A DNA stretch of 64,000 bases from Dehalococcoidia bacterium (GTDB taxonomy: Bacteria > Chloroflexota > Dehalococcoidia > Tepidiformales > Tepidiformaceae), in contig JADLBC010000044.1 in the NCBI GenBank assembly GCA_020847985.1, positions 1 to 64,000 on the forward strand, given 5' to 3'. Of this stretch, positions 7,481 through 16,521 are shown piece after piece (within the stretch, counting starts at the first letter, position 1; every line of letters starts with the position of its first letter). The notes under the pieces are model-generated. The model saw only the letters and a program-made list of their open reading frames with translations, made no database searches and had not been told where the DNA came from. Made by a program: the position numbers and the translations under genes.

Positions 7481-7527
7481 CGCGCCCGTCGCGGAACCAA
7501 CGCCGTTCGCGGTACGTTAGAGAGGAC

Positions 7528-8922
7528 ATGAGCAACCGTCCCGCCGCGCTCATCGTCCTGTCGTTCGTTGCGGTCATCGCCCTGGTGGCCGTGGGAGTCG
7601 CGTGGCTGTTGCGCGAAACCAACGACGACACCCCCGCCGCGGTCCAGCGCACGCCATCCGCGGGCGCGACCGCGAGCGCGACGCCACCGCCGGGCAGCGT
7701 CACCGCCGGCCCTTCGGCCACGGCTTCCGGCACCGCGTCCGCGACGCCGCCCTCGATTCCCGGTGTGGAGACGGTGGCGCTGAAGCCCGGGACACAGGCC
7801 TCCATCGGCTACGGGACCATCGTCTACTACTCCGAGGGCTGTTTCGGCTGTGGCCGGCCGGACGTGCCGAGCCTCTTTCGCGCCTACCGTGAGTCCTCCG
7901 GCACGCTCAAGACCGACGACCTCTTCGCGAGCGTGCTGGCGAAGGTGCCCGGCGCCTACCCGCACTCCTTCGCCGCGCGCTGGGAGCTGAACGATTTCGT
8001 TGTCGCGATGTGCACCGGGTACTGCGGCGGCGAAGGCGACGCCCAGCCCGGCTCGACGCTCCGTCTCTTCCATTCGCGCGATGGCGGCATCACCTGGACG
8101 GAGGATGCCGCGAAACTCCCCGTGACCACCTTCCTCGCCGGGTTCGTGGGCGATGAAGTGCTCGCAATCGCCTATGACTCGCCCACGGCGAAGCCCCGGT
8201 ACGTGGAGCTGCCATCCGCCCGGGACCTCCAGCCCCCGGCGGGCGCCGGCGATGTCGAAGTGGTCGCGATGGGCGCGCCCGGCGTCGCGTGGATGCGCAA
8301 GGAGGTGGGCGGCGGGCTCGTGGATGGCAGCGGCCGCGAGATCTTCGCGGGCATACCCGGCATGCGCCTGGCGCGCGTGACGCCGCTACAGACCGGGTGG
8401 TTCGCGCTCTACGCCAACGAAACGGGGATGCTGGGCGTGGTCTACGACGGCACCGGCAAGGCCGTGCGCGTGCTCTCGTGGGGCGAGAGCCGCTACCTCG
8501 ATATCGATGGGCAGATTCCCTCGGGGCAGCTCGTCGCGAACGTCGAGCTCGCGGACACCTTCGGCTTCGGCGCCGATGCCGGCTCCGCCGTCTGCAAGCA
8601 GCAGCAGCACATCTACGCGGCGCTTATCAACTGGGGCACGACCGCGACCGTGCACCCCATCAGCGACCTGGGCGATTGCCCGAACGGCCGCCACCGCTTC
8701 GTGAACGCAATCGTCGCGCGCGAGACCGTGCGCGTGGTCACCGGCACGGACTGCCTGAACGTGCGCGCGACGGCCTCGACCACGGGCGAGATCCGCGGCT
8801 GCTTCGCCGATGGCGTGCTCCTGCAGCGGCGCCTCGAAGGCGTCACGCCCGTCGCCGGCTGGGTCGCGGTCCTCACGCCGTCGGGCCAGGACGGCTGGGT
8901 GAGCGAAGCGTTCGTCAAATAG
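7528..8922 (+). CDS. Membrane-anchored protein with C-terminal SH3-like domain
   Basis: A 464-residue protein with an N-terminal membrane segment (PAALIVLSFVAVIALVAVGV, residues 5-24) and a Thr/Ala/Pro-rich linker. A large central region of unknown fold follows, resembling beta-propeller-type strands (RLFHSRDGGITW). The last 65 residues form a bacterial SH3 domain (DCLNVRATAST ... GWVAVLTPSGQDGWVSEAFV). Bacterial SH3 domains usually bind cell-wall or surface ligands. The start was placed at the ATG after AGAGGA rather than the longer frame. Probably a surface sensor or wall-binding protein; substrate unknown. Confidence 0.8.
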   Translation: MSNRPAALIVLSFVAVIALVAVGVAWLLRETNDDTPAAVQRTPSAGATASATPPPGSVTAGPSATASGTASATPPSIPGVETVALKPGTQASIGYGTIVYYSEGCFGCGRPDVPSLFRAYRESSGTLKTDDLFASVLAKVPGAYPHSFAARWELNDFVVAMCTGYCGGEGDAQPGSTLRLFHSRDGGITWTEDAAKLPVTTFLAGFVGDEVLAIAYDSPTAKPRYVELPSARDLQPPAGAGDVEVVAMGAPGVAWMRKEVGGGLVDGSGREIFAGIPGMRLARVTPLQTGWFALYANETGMLGVVYDGTGKAVRVLSWGESRYLDIDGQIPSGQLVANVELADTFGFGADAGSAVCKQQQHIYAALINWGTTATVHPISDLGDCPNGRHRFVNAIVARETVRVVTGTDCLNVRATASTTGEIRGCFADGVLLQRRLEGVTPVAGWVAVLTPSGQDGWVSEAFVK

Positions 8923-8983
8923 CGCCCCTTTTCGAACGGACCCGGAAGCGCCACACTCCGGCCACATCAGGCGGGGGCAACGC

Positions 8984-10087
8984 ATGGCAGGCAGAATCAG
9001 GGTCGGGATTGTCGGGGCGACGGTGACGCAGGGCGGCAGCGGCTGGGGTGCGAACGCGCACATCCCGGCGCTCCACGCGCTGCCGGATTTCGAAGTGAAA
9101 GCGGTCTGTACGGCGCACGAGGACACCGCGCGGGCATCGCAGGCGGCGTTCGGCGCCGAGCTCGCGTTCCACGACATCCGCGAAATGGCCGCGCACCCGG
9201 ACATCGACCTGGTGGTGGTGTGCGTGCGCGTGCCCGGGCATTACGCGCTCGTGAAGGTCGCGCTCGAAGCCGGGAAGGACACGTTCTGCGAGTGGCCCCT
9301 CGGCGCCACCACCGCCGAGGCGGAGGAGCTCGCCGCCATCGCCCGCGCCCGTGGCCTGCGCACCATGGTCGGCCTCCAGGGGCGCTCCGATCCCGCGATC
9401 ATGCACGCGCGCGACCTGGTGGCCGAGGGCGCCATCGGCGAAGTCCTGGGCGTGCACCTCACGAGCATCGCCCCCGCGATCATCGAACGCGGCCCCGGGC
9501 GCATCTGGCAGGCCGACCGCGCGGCGGGCGCAAACACGCTCACCATCCAGGGCGGCCACGCCATCGACGACCTCTGCTACATCGCCGGGGAGTTCGCCAG
9601 CGTCTCCGCGCGCGTGGCGACGAAGGTGCCCGAGTGGCGGCTCGAAGGCACCGGCGAACGCGTGCCCGTCACCTCGCCCGATAGCATCATCGCCGCCGGG
9701 CAGCTCGTGAATGGGGCGGAGGTTTCGATCCCCATCGCCACGGTGCCCCGCGGCGCGAGCGGCACGCGCCTGGAGATCTTCGGGAGCGAAGGCGCCCTCG
9801 CCGTGCGGCCGTCGGGGTCGCTCAGCATCGGGCCGAACACGCTCTTCGCCGCCCGCGGCGGCTCGCGCATGGAGGAAGTGCCCCTGCCGGAGCGCTACAC
9901 ACTCGTGCCCGAAGGCGCGCCCGCCGGTTCGCCGCGCAACGTGGGGCAGGCCTACGTGCGCATGGCCGAGAGCGCCCGCGCCGGCGCCGCCTTCGCCCCG
10001 GACTTCGATGCTGCCGTCACACGCCACCGCCTGCTCGACGCGATCGAGCGCTCCTCGGCCGAGGGCCGGGCCGTCACCCCGGGCTGA
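8984..10087 (+). CDS. Gfo/Idh/MocA-family oxidoreductase (Gal80-like)
   Basis: A 367-residue NAD(P)-dependent dehydrogenase-like protein. The Rossmann fold starts VGIVGATVTQGGSGWGANAH, followed by the family segment DLVVVCVRVPGH and then CEWPLGATTAEAEEL. The usual E-K-P motif is E-W-P here, so the Lys associated with catalysis in sugar dehydrogenases of this family is missing. In my recollection this is typical of Gal80-like members. The C-terminal alpha/beta domain has GGHAIDDLCYIAG where the family has its substrate-binding His. An MFS transporter follows 106 bases downstream. Confidence 0.88.
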   Translation: MAGRIRVGIVGATVTQGGSGWGANAHIPALHALPDFEVKAVCTAHEDTARASQAAFGAELAFHDIREMAAHPDIDLVVVCVRVPGHYALVKVALEAGKDTFCEWPLGATTAEAEELAAIARARGLRTMVGLQGRSDPAIMHARDLVAEGAIGEVLGVHLTSIAPAIIERGPGRIWQADRAAGANTLTIQGGHAIDDLCYIAGEFASVSARVATKVPEWRLEGTGERVPVTSPDSIIAAGQLVNGAEVSIPIATVPRGASGTRLEIFGSEGALAVRPSGSLSIGPNTLFAARGGSRMEEVPLPERYTLVPEGAPAGSPRNVGQAYVRMAESARAGAAFAPDFDAAVTRHRLLDAIERSSAEGRAVTPG

Positions 10088-10193
10088 CCATCGGCTTTCG
10101 AAACGAGCGCCCGGGAAAGGCCACAATGTGGTGAACCCCACATCGCGCGGCCCGTCACCGGCCCGGGACGCCAGCCTGATCTATGCTGTCTCG

Positions 10194-11507
10194 ATGGCGG
10201 CAGCGCACGGCGGAGGACGGGGCCCGGAACGGGCGGGGGGGTGGCGCGCGGCGTTTTCGTCGCTCTCGCACCAGCAGTTCCGCTGGCTCTACGGCAGCAA
10301 CATCGCCTTCTTCTTCGCGATGAACGGCCAGTTCGTCGTGCGGTCCATCCTCGCGCACGACCTCACCGGAAATGCCACCTCGCTGGGGCTCGTGAACCTC
10401 ATGGTCGCCCTGCCCATGCTCATCATTTCGCCGTTCGGGGGTGTCGTCGCCGACCGCTTCGAACGGCGGCGGCTGATCATGCTCGGCCAGGCGACGCTGC
10501 TCGTAAACGAACTCGTGATCCTCACGCTGCTCGTGACGGGCGTGCTCGAGTTCTGGCACCTGCTGGTGGTGGTGTTCATCCTCGGCTGCACGTTCCCCTT
10601 CGTGATGCCCGCGCGCCAGGCCATCGTCGCCAATATCGTCGGGCGCGAGGGGTTGCCGAACGCCATGGCGCTGCAGATGGGCGGGATGAACGCCGCCCGC
10701 GTCGCCGCGCCGGTGACGGCCGGGTTCATCGTCGCCTTCGTGGGCCTGCGCTGGATGTACTTGATCGCGACGGTGCTCTACCTGGGGGCGCTCTTCGCGA
10801 TGACGCGCGTCCACAAGTCGCCTCCGCCCCCGCGCGACGAGGCGGTGTCGCCGCTGGGCGAGCTGGCCGTCGGCTTCCGCTATGTGGCGAAGAACCCGCC
10901 CGTGCGCGCGCTAATGCTGCTTTCGATCGTGCCCATCATGTTCGCGATGCCGTTCCAGACGCTCCTGGTGGTGTTCGCCGAGGATGTCTGGAAGGTGGGC
11001 GAGGACGGCTTCGGCGTGCTCCAGGCGTTCGCGGGCATCGGCGGCATTCTCGGGTCGGTATTCGTGGCCTGGCACGGGGGCGAACGGCATCAGTTGCGGC
11101 TCATGGTCGCGAGCCTGTTCGCCTTCGCGGGCACGCTCTTCCTGTTCGCGATCTCGCCGTGGTTCCTGCTCGCGCTGCCGCTTGTGCTCCTCACCGATAT
11201 CTGCGCGAGCGTCTTCAACACCGTGAATTCGACGAGCGTGAACATGATCATCCCCGACGCCGTTCGCGGTCGGGTGATGAGCCTGATGATGATGAGCTTC
11301 GGCCTCACGCCGCTGGGCACGATGCCGGTGAGCGCCGCCGCCGATGCCTGGGGCGCGCCCGCCGCCGTCGCCGGCTCGGCCGTGGCCATGGTCATCGTCT
11401 CGGGGTTCATGCTGCTCGCCTTCCGCTCCCTGCGCGAAGTCGAACGCGCCGCCCACGCGCCGCTCGATATCGAGGGCATGGCGCACGTCCCCGCCGGCGC
11501 CCGGTAG
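10194..11507 (+). CDS. MFS transporter (exporter-like)
   Basis: A 437-residue major facilitator protein with about 12 membrane segments. The loop 2-3 signature is GGVVADRFERRRLIM, and the loop between the halves (VHKSPPPPRDEAVSPLGELA) is cytoplasmic. The pattern FRWLYGSNIAFFFAMNG plus the helix pair MLLSIVPIMFAMPFQTLLVV resembles the MFS_3/enterobactin-exporter-like group, so efflux is more likely than uptake; the substrate cannot be read. The chosen ATG is the last one before the conserved FRWLYGSN. The longer frame runs through the upstream oxidoreductase gene. Confidence 0.88.
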   Translation: MAAAHGGGRGPERAGGWRAAFSSLSHQQFRWLYGSNIAFFFAMNGQFVVRSILAHDLTGNATSLGLVNLMVALPMLIISPFGGVVADRFERRRLIMLGQATLLVNELVILTLLVTGVLEFWHLLVVVFILGCTFPFVMPARQAIVANIVGREGLPNAMALQMGGMNAARVAAPVTAGFIVAFVGLRWMYLIATVLYLGALFAMTRVHKSPPPPRDEAVSPLGELAVGFRYVAKNPPVRALMLLSIVPIMFAMPFQTLLVVFAEDVWKVGEDGFGVLQAFAGIGGILGSVFVAWHGGERHQLRLMVASLFAFAGTLFLFAISPWFLLALPLVLLTDICASVFNTVNSTSVNMIIPDAVRGRVMSLMMMSFGLTPLGTMPVSAAADAWGAPAAVAGSAVAMVIVSGFMLLAFRSLREVERAAHAPLDIEGMAHVPAGAR

Positions 11508-11516
11508 CCATTCGCA

Positions 11517-11550
11517 AACGAAAACGGGGCGGCCATTGCGGCCACCCCGT
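11517..11550 (-). terminator. Terminator of the alpha/beta hydrolase gene
   Basis: Between convergent genes lies a stem ACGGGG-GGCC/GGCC-CCCCGT with one mismatch. Read leftwards it is followed by TTTTCGTTT, a usable T-run. Confidence 0.7.
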
Positions 11551-11575
11551 CATTTGGTAGGTCCGGGGCGAAGTG

Positions 11576-12412
11576 TCAGCGCGTCGTCGCGAGCTCGCGG
11601 TAGCGCCGCACGAGCGTCGATTGCGTCACCACGCCGTGGTCGAGGAAATCCCCGAGCACCGCGATGAACGCGTCCGGGTCTTCCTGGTGGATGCCGTGGC
11701 TGATGCGGCTGAGCACATGGATGGTCGCGTTCCCCAGCCGCGGGTAGTCATGCAGGTTCGCGAGCAGGAGCCCGTCGGCGGCGCCCGCGACCATCAGCGT
11801 CGGCACCTGGATCGAACCGAGCAGGTCGCCCCGGCGCGACTCCACGAGCGCGTCCCACGAGTCGTTGTAATGCCCGTCGGACACCGAGAGCGCGCGGTCG
11901 ACGGCGGCGGCGATGCTCTGCGCGTCGGGGCGGGCGGTGGTGGCGATGCGTTCGCGCAGCAGCGTCTCGCGGTCTTTCGCCCTGCGCAGGGCAAGCCCCC
12001 GTTCGCGCTGGGCGGCGAACCCGGGGACGCTGGTATCGATGCCGTCGGCGGGGGCGGGCGCGACGAGCACCAGCTTCTCGAGGCGGTTGCCGTAGCGAAT
12101 GCCAAGCTCCATGCCGATCACGCCGCCCATGCTGTGGCCGACGTAGATGAACGTGCCCAGGCCCAGGTGGTCGGCCATGCCGATGACGTCGTCGGCGTAC
12201 TGTTCGATGGTGTAGCCGGAGGCCGTGTGCTCGCTGTCGCCGGCGCCGCGGCAATCCATGACGATGGTGCGGTAGCCCTTCGCGGCGAAGGCGGGCGCGA
12301 CGACGTCCCAGCTATCGTGCGAACCCGTGTACCCGTGATGGAAGAGGATGGCGGGGCCGGAGCCCTGCTCGGCGTAGTAAAGGCTGGCGCCGTTGATGGT
12401 CGCGTGCGGCAT
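11576..12412 (-). CDS. Alpha/beta hydrolase
   Basis: A 278-residue alpha/beta-hydrolase-fold enzyme without signal peptide. The oxyanion-region HG is at residues 26-27 (LFHHGYTGSHDSW), the nucleophile elbow GHSMGG has Ser94, the acidic residue lies in VAGAADGLL and the catalytic His in SRISHGIHQEDP. The compact cap and the YYAEQGSGPAILFHHG opening fit the epoxide-hydrolase, haloalkane or ester-hydrolase branch; the substrate cannot be told. It is monocistronic and ends at a good terminator. Confidence 0.92.
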   Translation of the reverse strand: MPHATINGASLYYAEQGSGPAILFHHGYTGSHDSWDVVAPAFAAKGYRTIVMDCRGAGDSEHTASGYTIEQYADDVIGMADHLGLGTFIYVGHSMGGVIGMELGIRYGNRLEKLVLVAPAPADGIDTSVPGFAAQRERGLALRRAKDRETLLRERIATTARPDAQSIAAAVDRALSVSDGHYNDSWDALVESRRGDLLGSIQVPTLMVAGAADGLLLANLHDYPRLGNATIHVLSRISHGIHQEDPDAFIAVLGDFLDHGVVTQSTLVRRYRELATTR

Positions 12413-12473
12413 GGGGTCACCTCGGGGGGAATGCGCCCGATTCTACGCGCCGCCGCGCGCGCGTGCGGAAGGC

Positions 12474-13547
12474 TCAGGGGTAGGCGCTGCTGAAGTGCTC
12501 CCACGCCATGCGCGTGAGCGCCTGCCCGAGCACGACATCGGCCAGGTAGCCATCGACGTCCATCGAAAGGAAGGTGATCGCGTAGGCGTATTCGCGCCCC
12601 CCGCGCGTGAAGCGCACGATGCCCGCGTCGTTATCGACCCAGCCGCCGCCTTCGAACAGGAACCCGTTCTTGTGGCTCACGAGGCCGGTGACGCCGCTCC
12701 CCAGCAGGTAGTTCAGCTCCGGGCGGACGCGCGTCATCGCATCGAGCAGGCGGGTGCGGTACGGCTCCTCCAGCAGCTGGCCGCGATAGAGCGCCGCCAG
12801 CATGCCGTTCACCTCCTCGGCGGTGACCCAGTTGTTGGCGTCGAGGCCGAGGCTCTCACCGGGGAAGCCGGGGGGATGGTCGATGAAGATTTCGCGCATC
12901 CCGAGGCCGGTGGCCATGGCCTGCACGCGGAGCACGCCCTTCAGCACGTCCCCGCCACCGGCAATGCTGTACAGCTGGCGCGCCGAGGCCGCATCCGAAG
13001 ACCAGAGCGTGTTCGCGATGAGCGCCTCGACCCGCGCCGCCGGGTACGCGCCGTTGCTCACATCCTGCATCGCCGCGATGAGCACGAAGATGTTCATCAC
13101 GCAGCCGCTGACCTGGGGCTGCGCGCCGTGCACGCTCACGGTCTCGCCCGTCTGGAGGTCGGTGACGGCGACGGCGTAGGTGCCGCCCACGGCGTAGTGG
13201 TCGATGGCCTGCTGCATGCGCGCGCGCAGCGATTCGAGGCTCGCGGCGGGTGCCAGCGGCCGGCTTTCCGGGGCTGGAGGCGTGGCCGTGACATCGGCGG
13301 AGGCGACCCCGGGCACGACGAGGCGGCGGCCGGCCCCGGTGGTGCTGGTGGCGCGCGGTGTTGGTGTGATGCGGGGAGTGCGCCGCGGTTCGGGTGTTTT
13401 CGGCGCCGGCCCGAGCGTGGGGCCATCGGCGCGCGCTTCCGGCGTCATGCCCGGTGCGAAAAGAGGAAGCGCGGCCAGGAGACCGGCCAGCACCGCCACC
13501 ACCGCAACCACCCCGGACCACCGGCCGCGCGCAATCCTCACAGCCAT
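12474..13547 (-). CDS. Class A beta-lactamase-fold protein with altered active site
   Basis: A 357-residue exported protein: an N-terminal membrane/signal segment (residues 11-30), a Pro/Thr-rich linker (about 40-95), then a serine-hydrolase (Beta-lactamase2-type) domain from about 105. The position of the S-x-x-K motif reads SGCVMNIF, that is Cys149-x-x-Asn152 (or Ser147 with Val150), so the general base Lys is missing. The S-D-N motif reads SSDA (184-186), and K-T/S-G reads HKNG (Lys293). The fold markers VDNDAGIV and the final helix are intact. A role in drug resistance is not supported. Confidence 0.8.
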   Translation of the reverse strand: MAVRIARGRWSGVVAVVAVLAGLLAALPLFAPGMTPEARADGPTLGPAPKTPEPRRTPRITPTPRATSTTGAGRRLVVPGVASADVTATPPAPESRPLAPAASLESLRARMQQAIDHYAVGGTYAVAVTDLQTGETVSVHGAQPQVSGCVMNIFVLIAAMQDVSNGAYPAARVEALIANTLWSSDAASARQLYSIAGGGDVLKGVLRVQAMATGLGMREIFIDHPPGFPGESLGLDANNWVTAEEVNGMLAALYRGQLLEEPYRTRLLDAMTRVRPELNYLLGSGVTGLVSHKNGFLFEGGGWVDNDAGIVRFTRGGREYAYAITFLSMDVDGYLADVVLGQALTRMAWEHFSSAYP

Positions 13548-13679
13548 GAGATCGGCGTCCCGCGAAGCTCCCCGTAGGGACCAACCGGCCGTGATGGAAA
13601 GGTCGCGGGTTTCCCCCGGGGCTCGCGGCCATCGGCGCGGTGCTGGATCCCGTGCCCGGGCGCCGAATCGTGAGCCCCG

Positions 13680-13693
13680 GTTCCCCGTTCCCA
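13680..13693. repeat. Two units of the GTTCCCA heptamer
   Basis: GTTCCCC and GTTCCCA in tandem in the divergent region between the beta-lactamase-fold gene and the diguanylate cyclase. Same family as the blocks at 170-190 and 30087-30107. Confidence 0.5.
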
Positions 13694-13777
13694 ATCGGGC
13701 GAAGCGCACGCCGTTCACCCTCTTCCCGGGGTGTCCGGGGGCCGATACCTACCGTAGCGATTGGAGAGGACGCGCGC

Positions 13778-14755
13778 TTGCCCGGTTCGCACGACTTCAT
13801 CGGCCTGCTTTCGGACGCGGATTCGCTGCAGCTCATGCTGTTCGCGTGTCCCGATGCCGTCGTCGCCACCGATCGCGACGACCGCGTGGTGCTGTACACC
13901 GGCGCGAGCGAATCCATGTTCGGCTTCGCGCCCATCGAGGTGTTGCACCAGCCCGTGCGGCGGCTCTTCGCCACGGCCGAAGGCTATGAGCACTTCCGCC
14001 GCCAACTCGTCGCCGAACAGCACATCGTCAATCTCGAAGTGCCGGCTGTCCGAAAGGACCACCCCCACTTCGTCGGCGCCTTCTCCGCGGCGCTTCTGCA
14101 CGACCGCTTCGGCGAGGAGATGGGCACCATCCTCTATGTGCGCGACCACTCCAAGATGCGCTCCATTGAGGAGGCGCTGCGCGATAACAACCACCGCCTG
14201 AACGAACTCGTGCGCACCCTGAACCACGTCGCCCAGCACGACCAGCTGACGGGCATGCTGCACCGCGGCAGCGCCATCGAAACCGCCGAGGCGACGCTCT
14301 TCGGGCGAAACGCGCCGGACAGCTTCGGCGTCGCGCTCTTCGACCTCGACCACTTCAAGGGCATTAACGATACCTACGGCCACCTCGTCGGCGACGAAGT
14401 GCTGGCGTCGCTCGCCGGCGTGCTCAAGCAGACGGCGCGCCAGGACGACATCATCGGGCGCTTCGGCGGCGAGGAGTTCATCGCGTTCCTCCCCGGGGCC
14501 GACCTTGCGAAGGTCGCCGGGTTCGCGGAGCGGGTGCGCCATGCCATCGGGGAGGCCCGCGTCCACGTGGACGGCGATGCGGAGACAGACATCTCGGTCA
14601 CCATCTCCGCGGGCGTGGCGGCCATGCCCGCCTGCGCCGAGACCCTGCAGGACGCCATCCGCGTCGCGGACGACCGCCTGCTCGAAGCCAAGCGCGCGGG
14701 GCGAAACCGCGTGGTTTCGACCGGTAGCCTGTTCGCTGAGAGGACCGCCGCATGA
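13778..14755 (+). CDS. Diguanylate cyclase with PAS sensor domain
   Basis: A 325-residue protein predicted to make cyclic di-GMP. A PAS domain (about residues 15-130; PDAVVATDRDDRVVLYTGAS) is joined by a short coiled linker to a GGDEF domain (about 155-320). The metal-binding FDLDHFKGINDTYGH, the active-site GGEEF, and the inhibitory RxxD site (RQDD) five residues before it are all present. The start is a TTG preceded by GGAGAGGA at 7-base spacing; the longer frame runs into the repeat-bearing intergenic DNA. It overlaps the HDOD gene by ATGA. Confidence 0.92.
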   Translation: MPGSHDFIGLLSDADSLQLMLFACPDAVVATDRDDRVVLYTGASESMFGFAPIEVLHQPVRRLFATAEGYEHFRRQLVAEQHIVNLEVPAVRKDHPHFVGAFSAALLHDRFGEEMGTILYVRDHSKMRSIEEALRDNNHRLNELVRTLNHVAQHDQLTGMLHRGSAIETAEATLFGRNAPDSFGVALFDLDHFKGINDTYGHLVGDEVLASLAGVLKQTARQDDIIGRFGGEEFIAFLPGADLAKVAGFAERVRHAIGEARVHVDGDAETDISVTISAGVAAMPACAETLQDAIRVADDRLLEAKRAGRNRVVSTGSLFAERTAA

Positions 14756-15702
14756 GCGACGATCTGCCCGCCACCTTCGAAGCACGCAACCGCCTTCGCT
14801 CCATCGTCAATCGCACGCAGGAGCTCACCCCCCTGCGCGCCGTCGCCAGCAAGGCGATCCAGATGGCCGAGGACGAACGCTCCGCCGCCATGGATCTCGC
14901 CACCGTGCTGAGTTCCGACCAGGCTCTGACCGCGCGGCTGCTGCGGCTCTCCAACTCCGCCTACTACGGCTATGCCCGCCGCATCAGCAACGTGCGCGAA
15001 GCTGTGGTGCTGCTGGGCATGCGCACCGTGCGATCGGTCGCCATCACCAGCGGCATCATCGATGCGCTCAAGCCGCCCGCCGTGGGCACCTTCAGCCAGG
15101 ACCTCTTCTGGGCGCACAGCGTCTGCGTCGGGCTCGCGTCCGAGGCGCTCGCGCGCGAATTCCGCACCGTCCGCCCGGACGATGCCTTCACCGCCGGCGT
15201 CCTCCACGATGTCGGCCGCCTGGCCATGATGCTCGTCGAACCGGGCTCCTTCGCCGAGGTGCTGCACATGGTCGAACACGAAGGCAAGGGCTTCCGCGAT
15301 GCCGAGCTGCTCGTGTTCGGCGTCCCCCACGAACAGGTCGGCGCGAGCCTGGCCGAGCGCTGGAAGTTCCCCATGCTGCTCGTCGATGCCATCGGCGCGC
15401 ATCATCCAGGCGTGCTCCCCTCGCGGCCGAACAGCGCCGGCGACATCGTCGCCATGGCCAATTTCGCCTGCGATGACGCGGGCCTCTCCTGCGGGTACGA
15501 CCGCACGGGCGCCGCTGACCGCGAGACTGCCGAACTCCCCGGCGGCATCGCCGAGGCCATGGAACGCGCCGGCGGCATTCGCACCATCGAAGGCCGCGCC
15601 CGCGCCTTCCTCCTCCATGTCACCGACCGCGCGCCCCGCTGGTACGAAAGCGGCCGCACCGCGGGCGAGGACGAACCCATGACCACGCGGCACGTCGCCT
15701 GA
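14752..15702 (+). CDS. HDOD domain protein
   Basis: A 316-residue signalling protein with an HDOD domain over residues 20-215, including LTPLRAVASKAIQMAED, LLRLSNSAYYGYARRI, VVLLGMRTVRSVAI and AGVLHDVGRLAM. HDOD domains are related to HD phosphohydrolases but usually lack hydrolase activity and act as scaffolds in c-di-GMP or two-component circuits. The last 100 residues are unassigned. The ATGA overlap with the diguanylate cyclase shows translational coupling, so the two probably act in one pathway. Confidence 0.92.
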   Translation: MSDDLPATFEARNRLRSIVNRTQELTPLRAVASKAIQMAEDERSAAMDLATVLSSDQALTARLLRLSNSAYYGYARRISNVREAVVLLGMRTVRSVAITSGIIDALKPPAVGTFSQDLFWAHSVCVGLASEALAREFRTVRPDDAFTAGVLHDVGRLAMMLVEPGSFAEVLHMVEHEGKGFRDAELLVFGVPHEQVGASLAERWKFPMLLVDAIGAHHPGVLPSRPNSAGDIVAMANFACDDAGLSCGYDRTGAADRETAELPGGIAEAMERAGGIRTIEGRARAFLLHVTDRAPRWYESGRTAGEDEPMTTRHVA

Positions 15703-15723
15703 CGCCGCACCACGAGGACGACG

Positions 15724-16470
15724 ATGGAAGAGCATCCCGAGAACGCTGCGCCGGAACCCGTGAAGCGAGGCTGGAAGCGCCCCGCCATGCGCTTCGCGAC
15801 CGTGGGCCTGGCCGGTGTCGTGCTGCTGATGCAGGCCGTGCAGGTCGCGCGGGACCCCTCGATCGCGAACCTCCTCGTGGCCGCGGTGTTCGTCCTCCTC
15901 GCCGCCGCGATCGCGCTCCAGGTCGTGCTGCTCCGTTCGATGGGCAACCGCCGCGTGCGCCGCGCGATGAGCCGCCTGCATGGGTCGGCCTACATTTCGG
16001 ACCTGGAAGGGCTGCCCAACCGCAACTACCTGCTCTCTGAAATCCGCCGCGAAATGCCCCGCGCCCGCGGCATCGTAATCCCCTTCGTGGTCGTCGTGCT
16101 CTCGCTCGATACCATCGAAGAAGTTCGCGCCCGCCGCGGCGAGGAGTTCGCCGACCGCGCCGTCCGGGGCATGGCCGACGTCCTCAAGCGGTTCACCCGC
16201 ACGAGCGACTTCATCGCCCACCTCGGCGGCGCGCGCTTCGCCGTGCTCCTCAACGAATGCCGCTACGAGGACTCGTTCATCTACCTCAAGCGCGTGCCCG
16301 GTTCCATCGCCGTGAGTGACGGCCGCACGATGTACGAAGTGCCCGTCGCCGCGCGCGTGCACCAGTACGACCTCGAAGCGCTCTATGCGACGGACGTGCT
16401 CAACGAAGCGGAGCAATCGCAGCCGCTGCGCCGCAAGCAGACGGTGCAGTTCGGCAGCATCGCCGCCTGA
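15724..16470 (+). CDS. Membrane protein with degenerate GGDEF domain
   Basis: A 248-residue protein with two membrane helices (about residues 22-42 and 48-70) and a cytoplasmic domain that follows the GGDEF fold: LEGLPNRNYLLSEI, then VVVVLSLDTIEEV, then the active-site loop LGGARFAVLL. GGDEF has become GGARF, and the metal-binding FDLDxFK is altered, so cyclase activity is unlikely; it may be a c-di-GMP sensor or partner. It follows the HDOD gene by 21 bases with GAGGACGACG before the ATG, so it is third in the operon. Confidence 0.85.
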   Translation: MEEHPENAAPEPVKRGWKRPAMRFATVGLAGVVLLMQAVQVARDPSIANLLVAAVFVLLAAAIALQVVLLRSMGNRRVRRAMSRLHGSAYISDLEGLPNRNYLLSEIRREMPRARGIVIPFVVVVLSLDTIEEVRARRGEEFADRAVRGMADVLKRFTRTSDFIAHLGGARFAVLLNECRYEDSFIYLKRVPGSIAVSDGRTMYEVPVAARVHQYDLEALYATDVLNEAEQSQPLRRKQTVQFGSIAA

Positions 16471-16521
16471 GGCTGGCGCGCACGCCGCGTGCTTCGTCCA
16501 GGAACCATGAGGAAAGGAAGC

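Noticed and set aside
12474..13547. Antibiotic-resistance beta-lactamase
   Set aside because: The catalytic Ser-x-x-Lys, S-D-N and K-T/S-G motifs are all altered.
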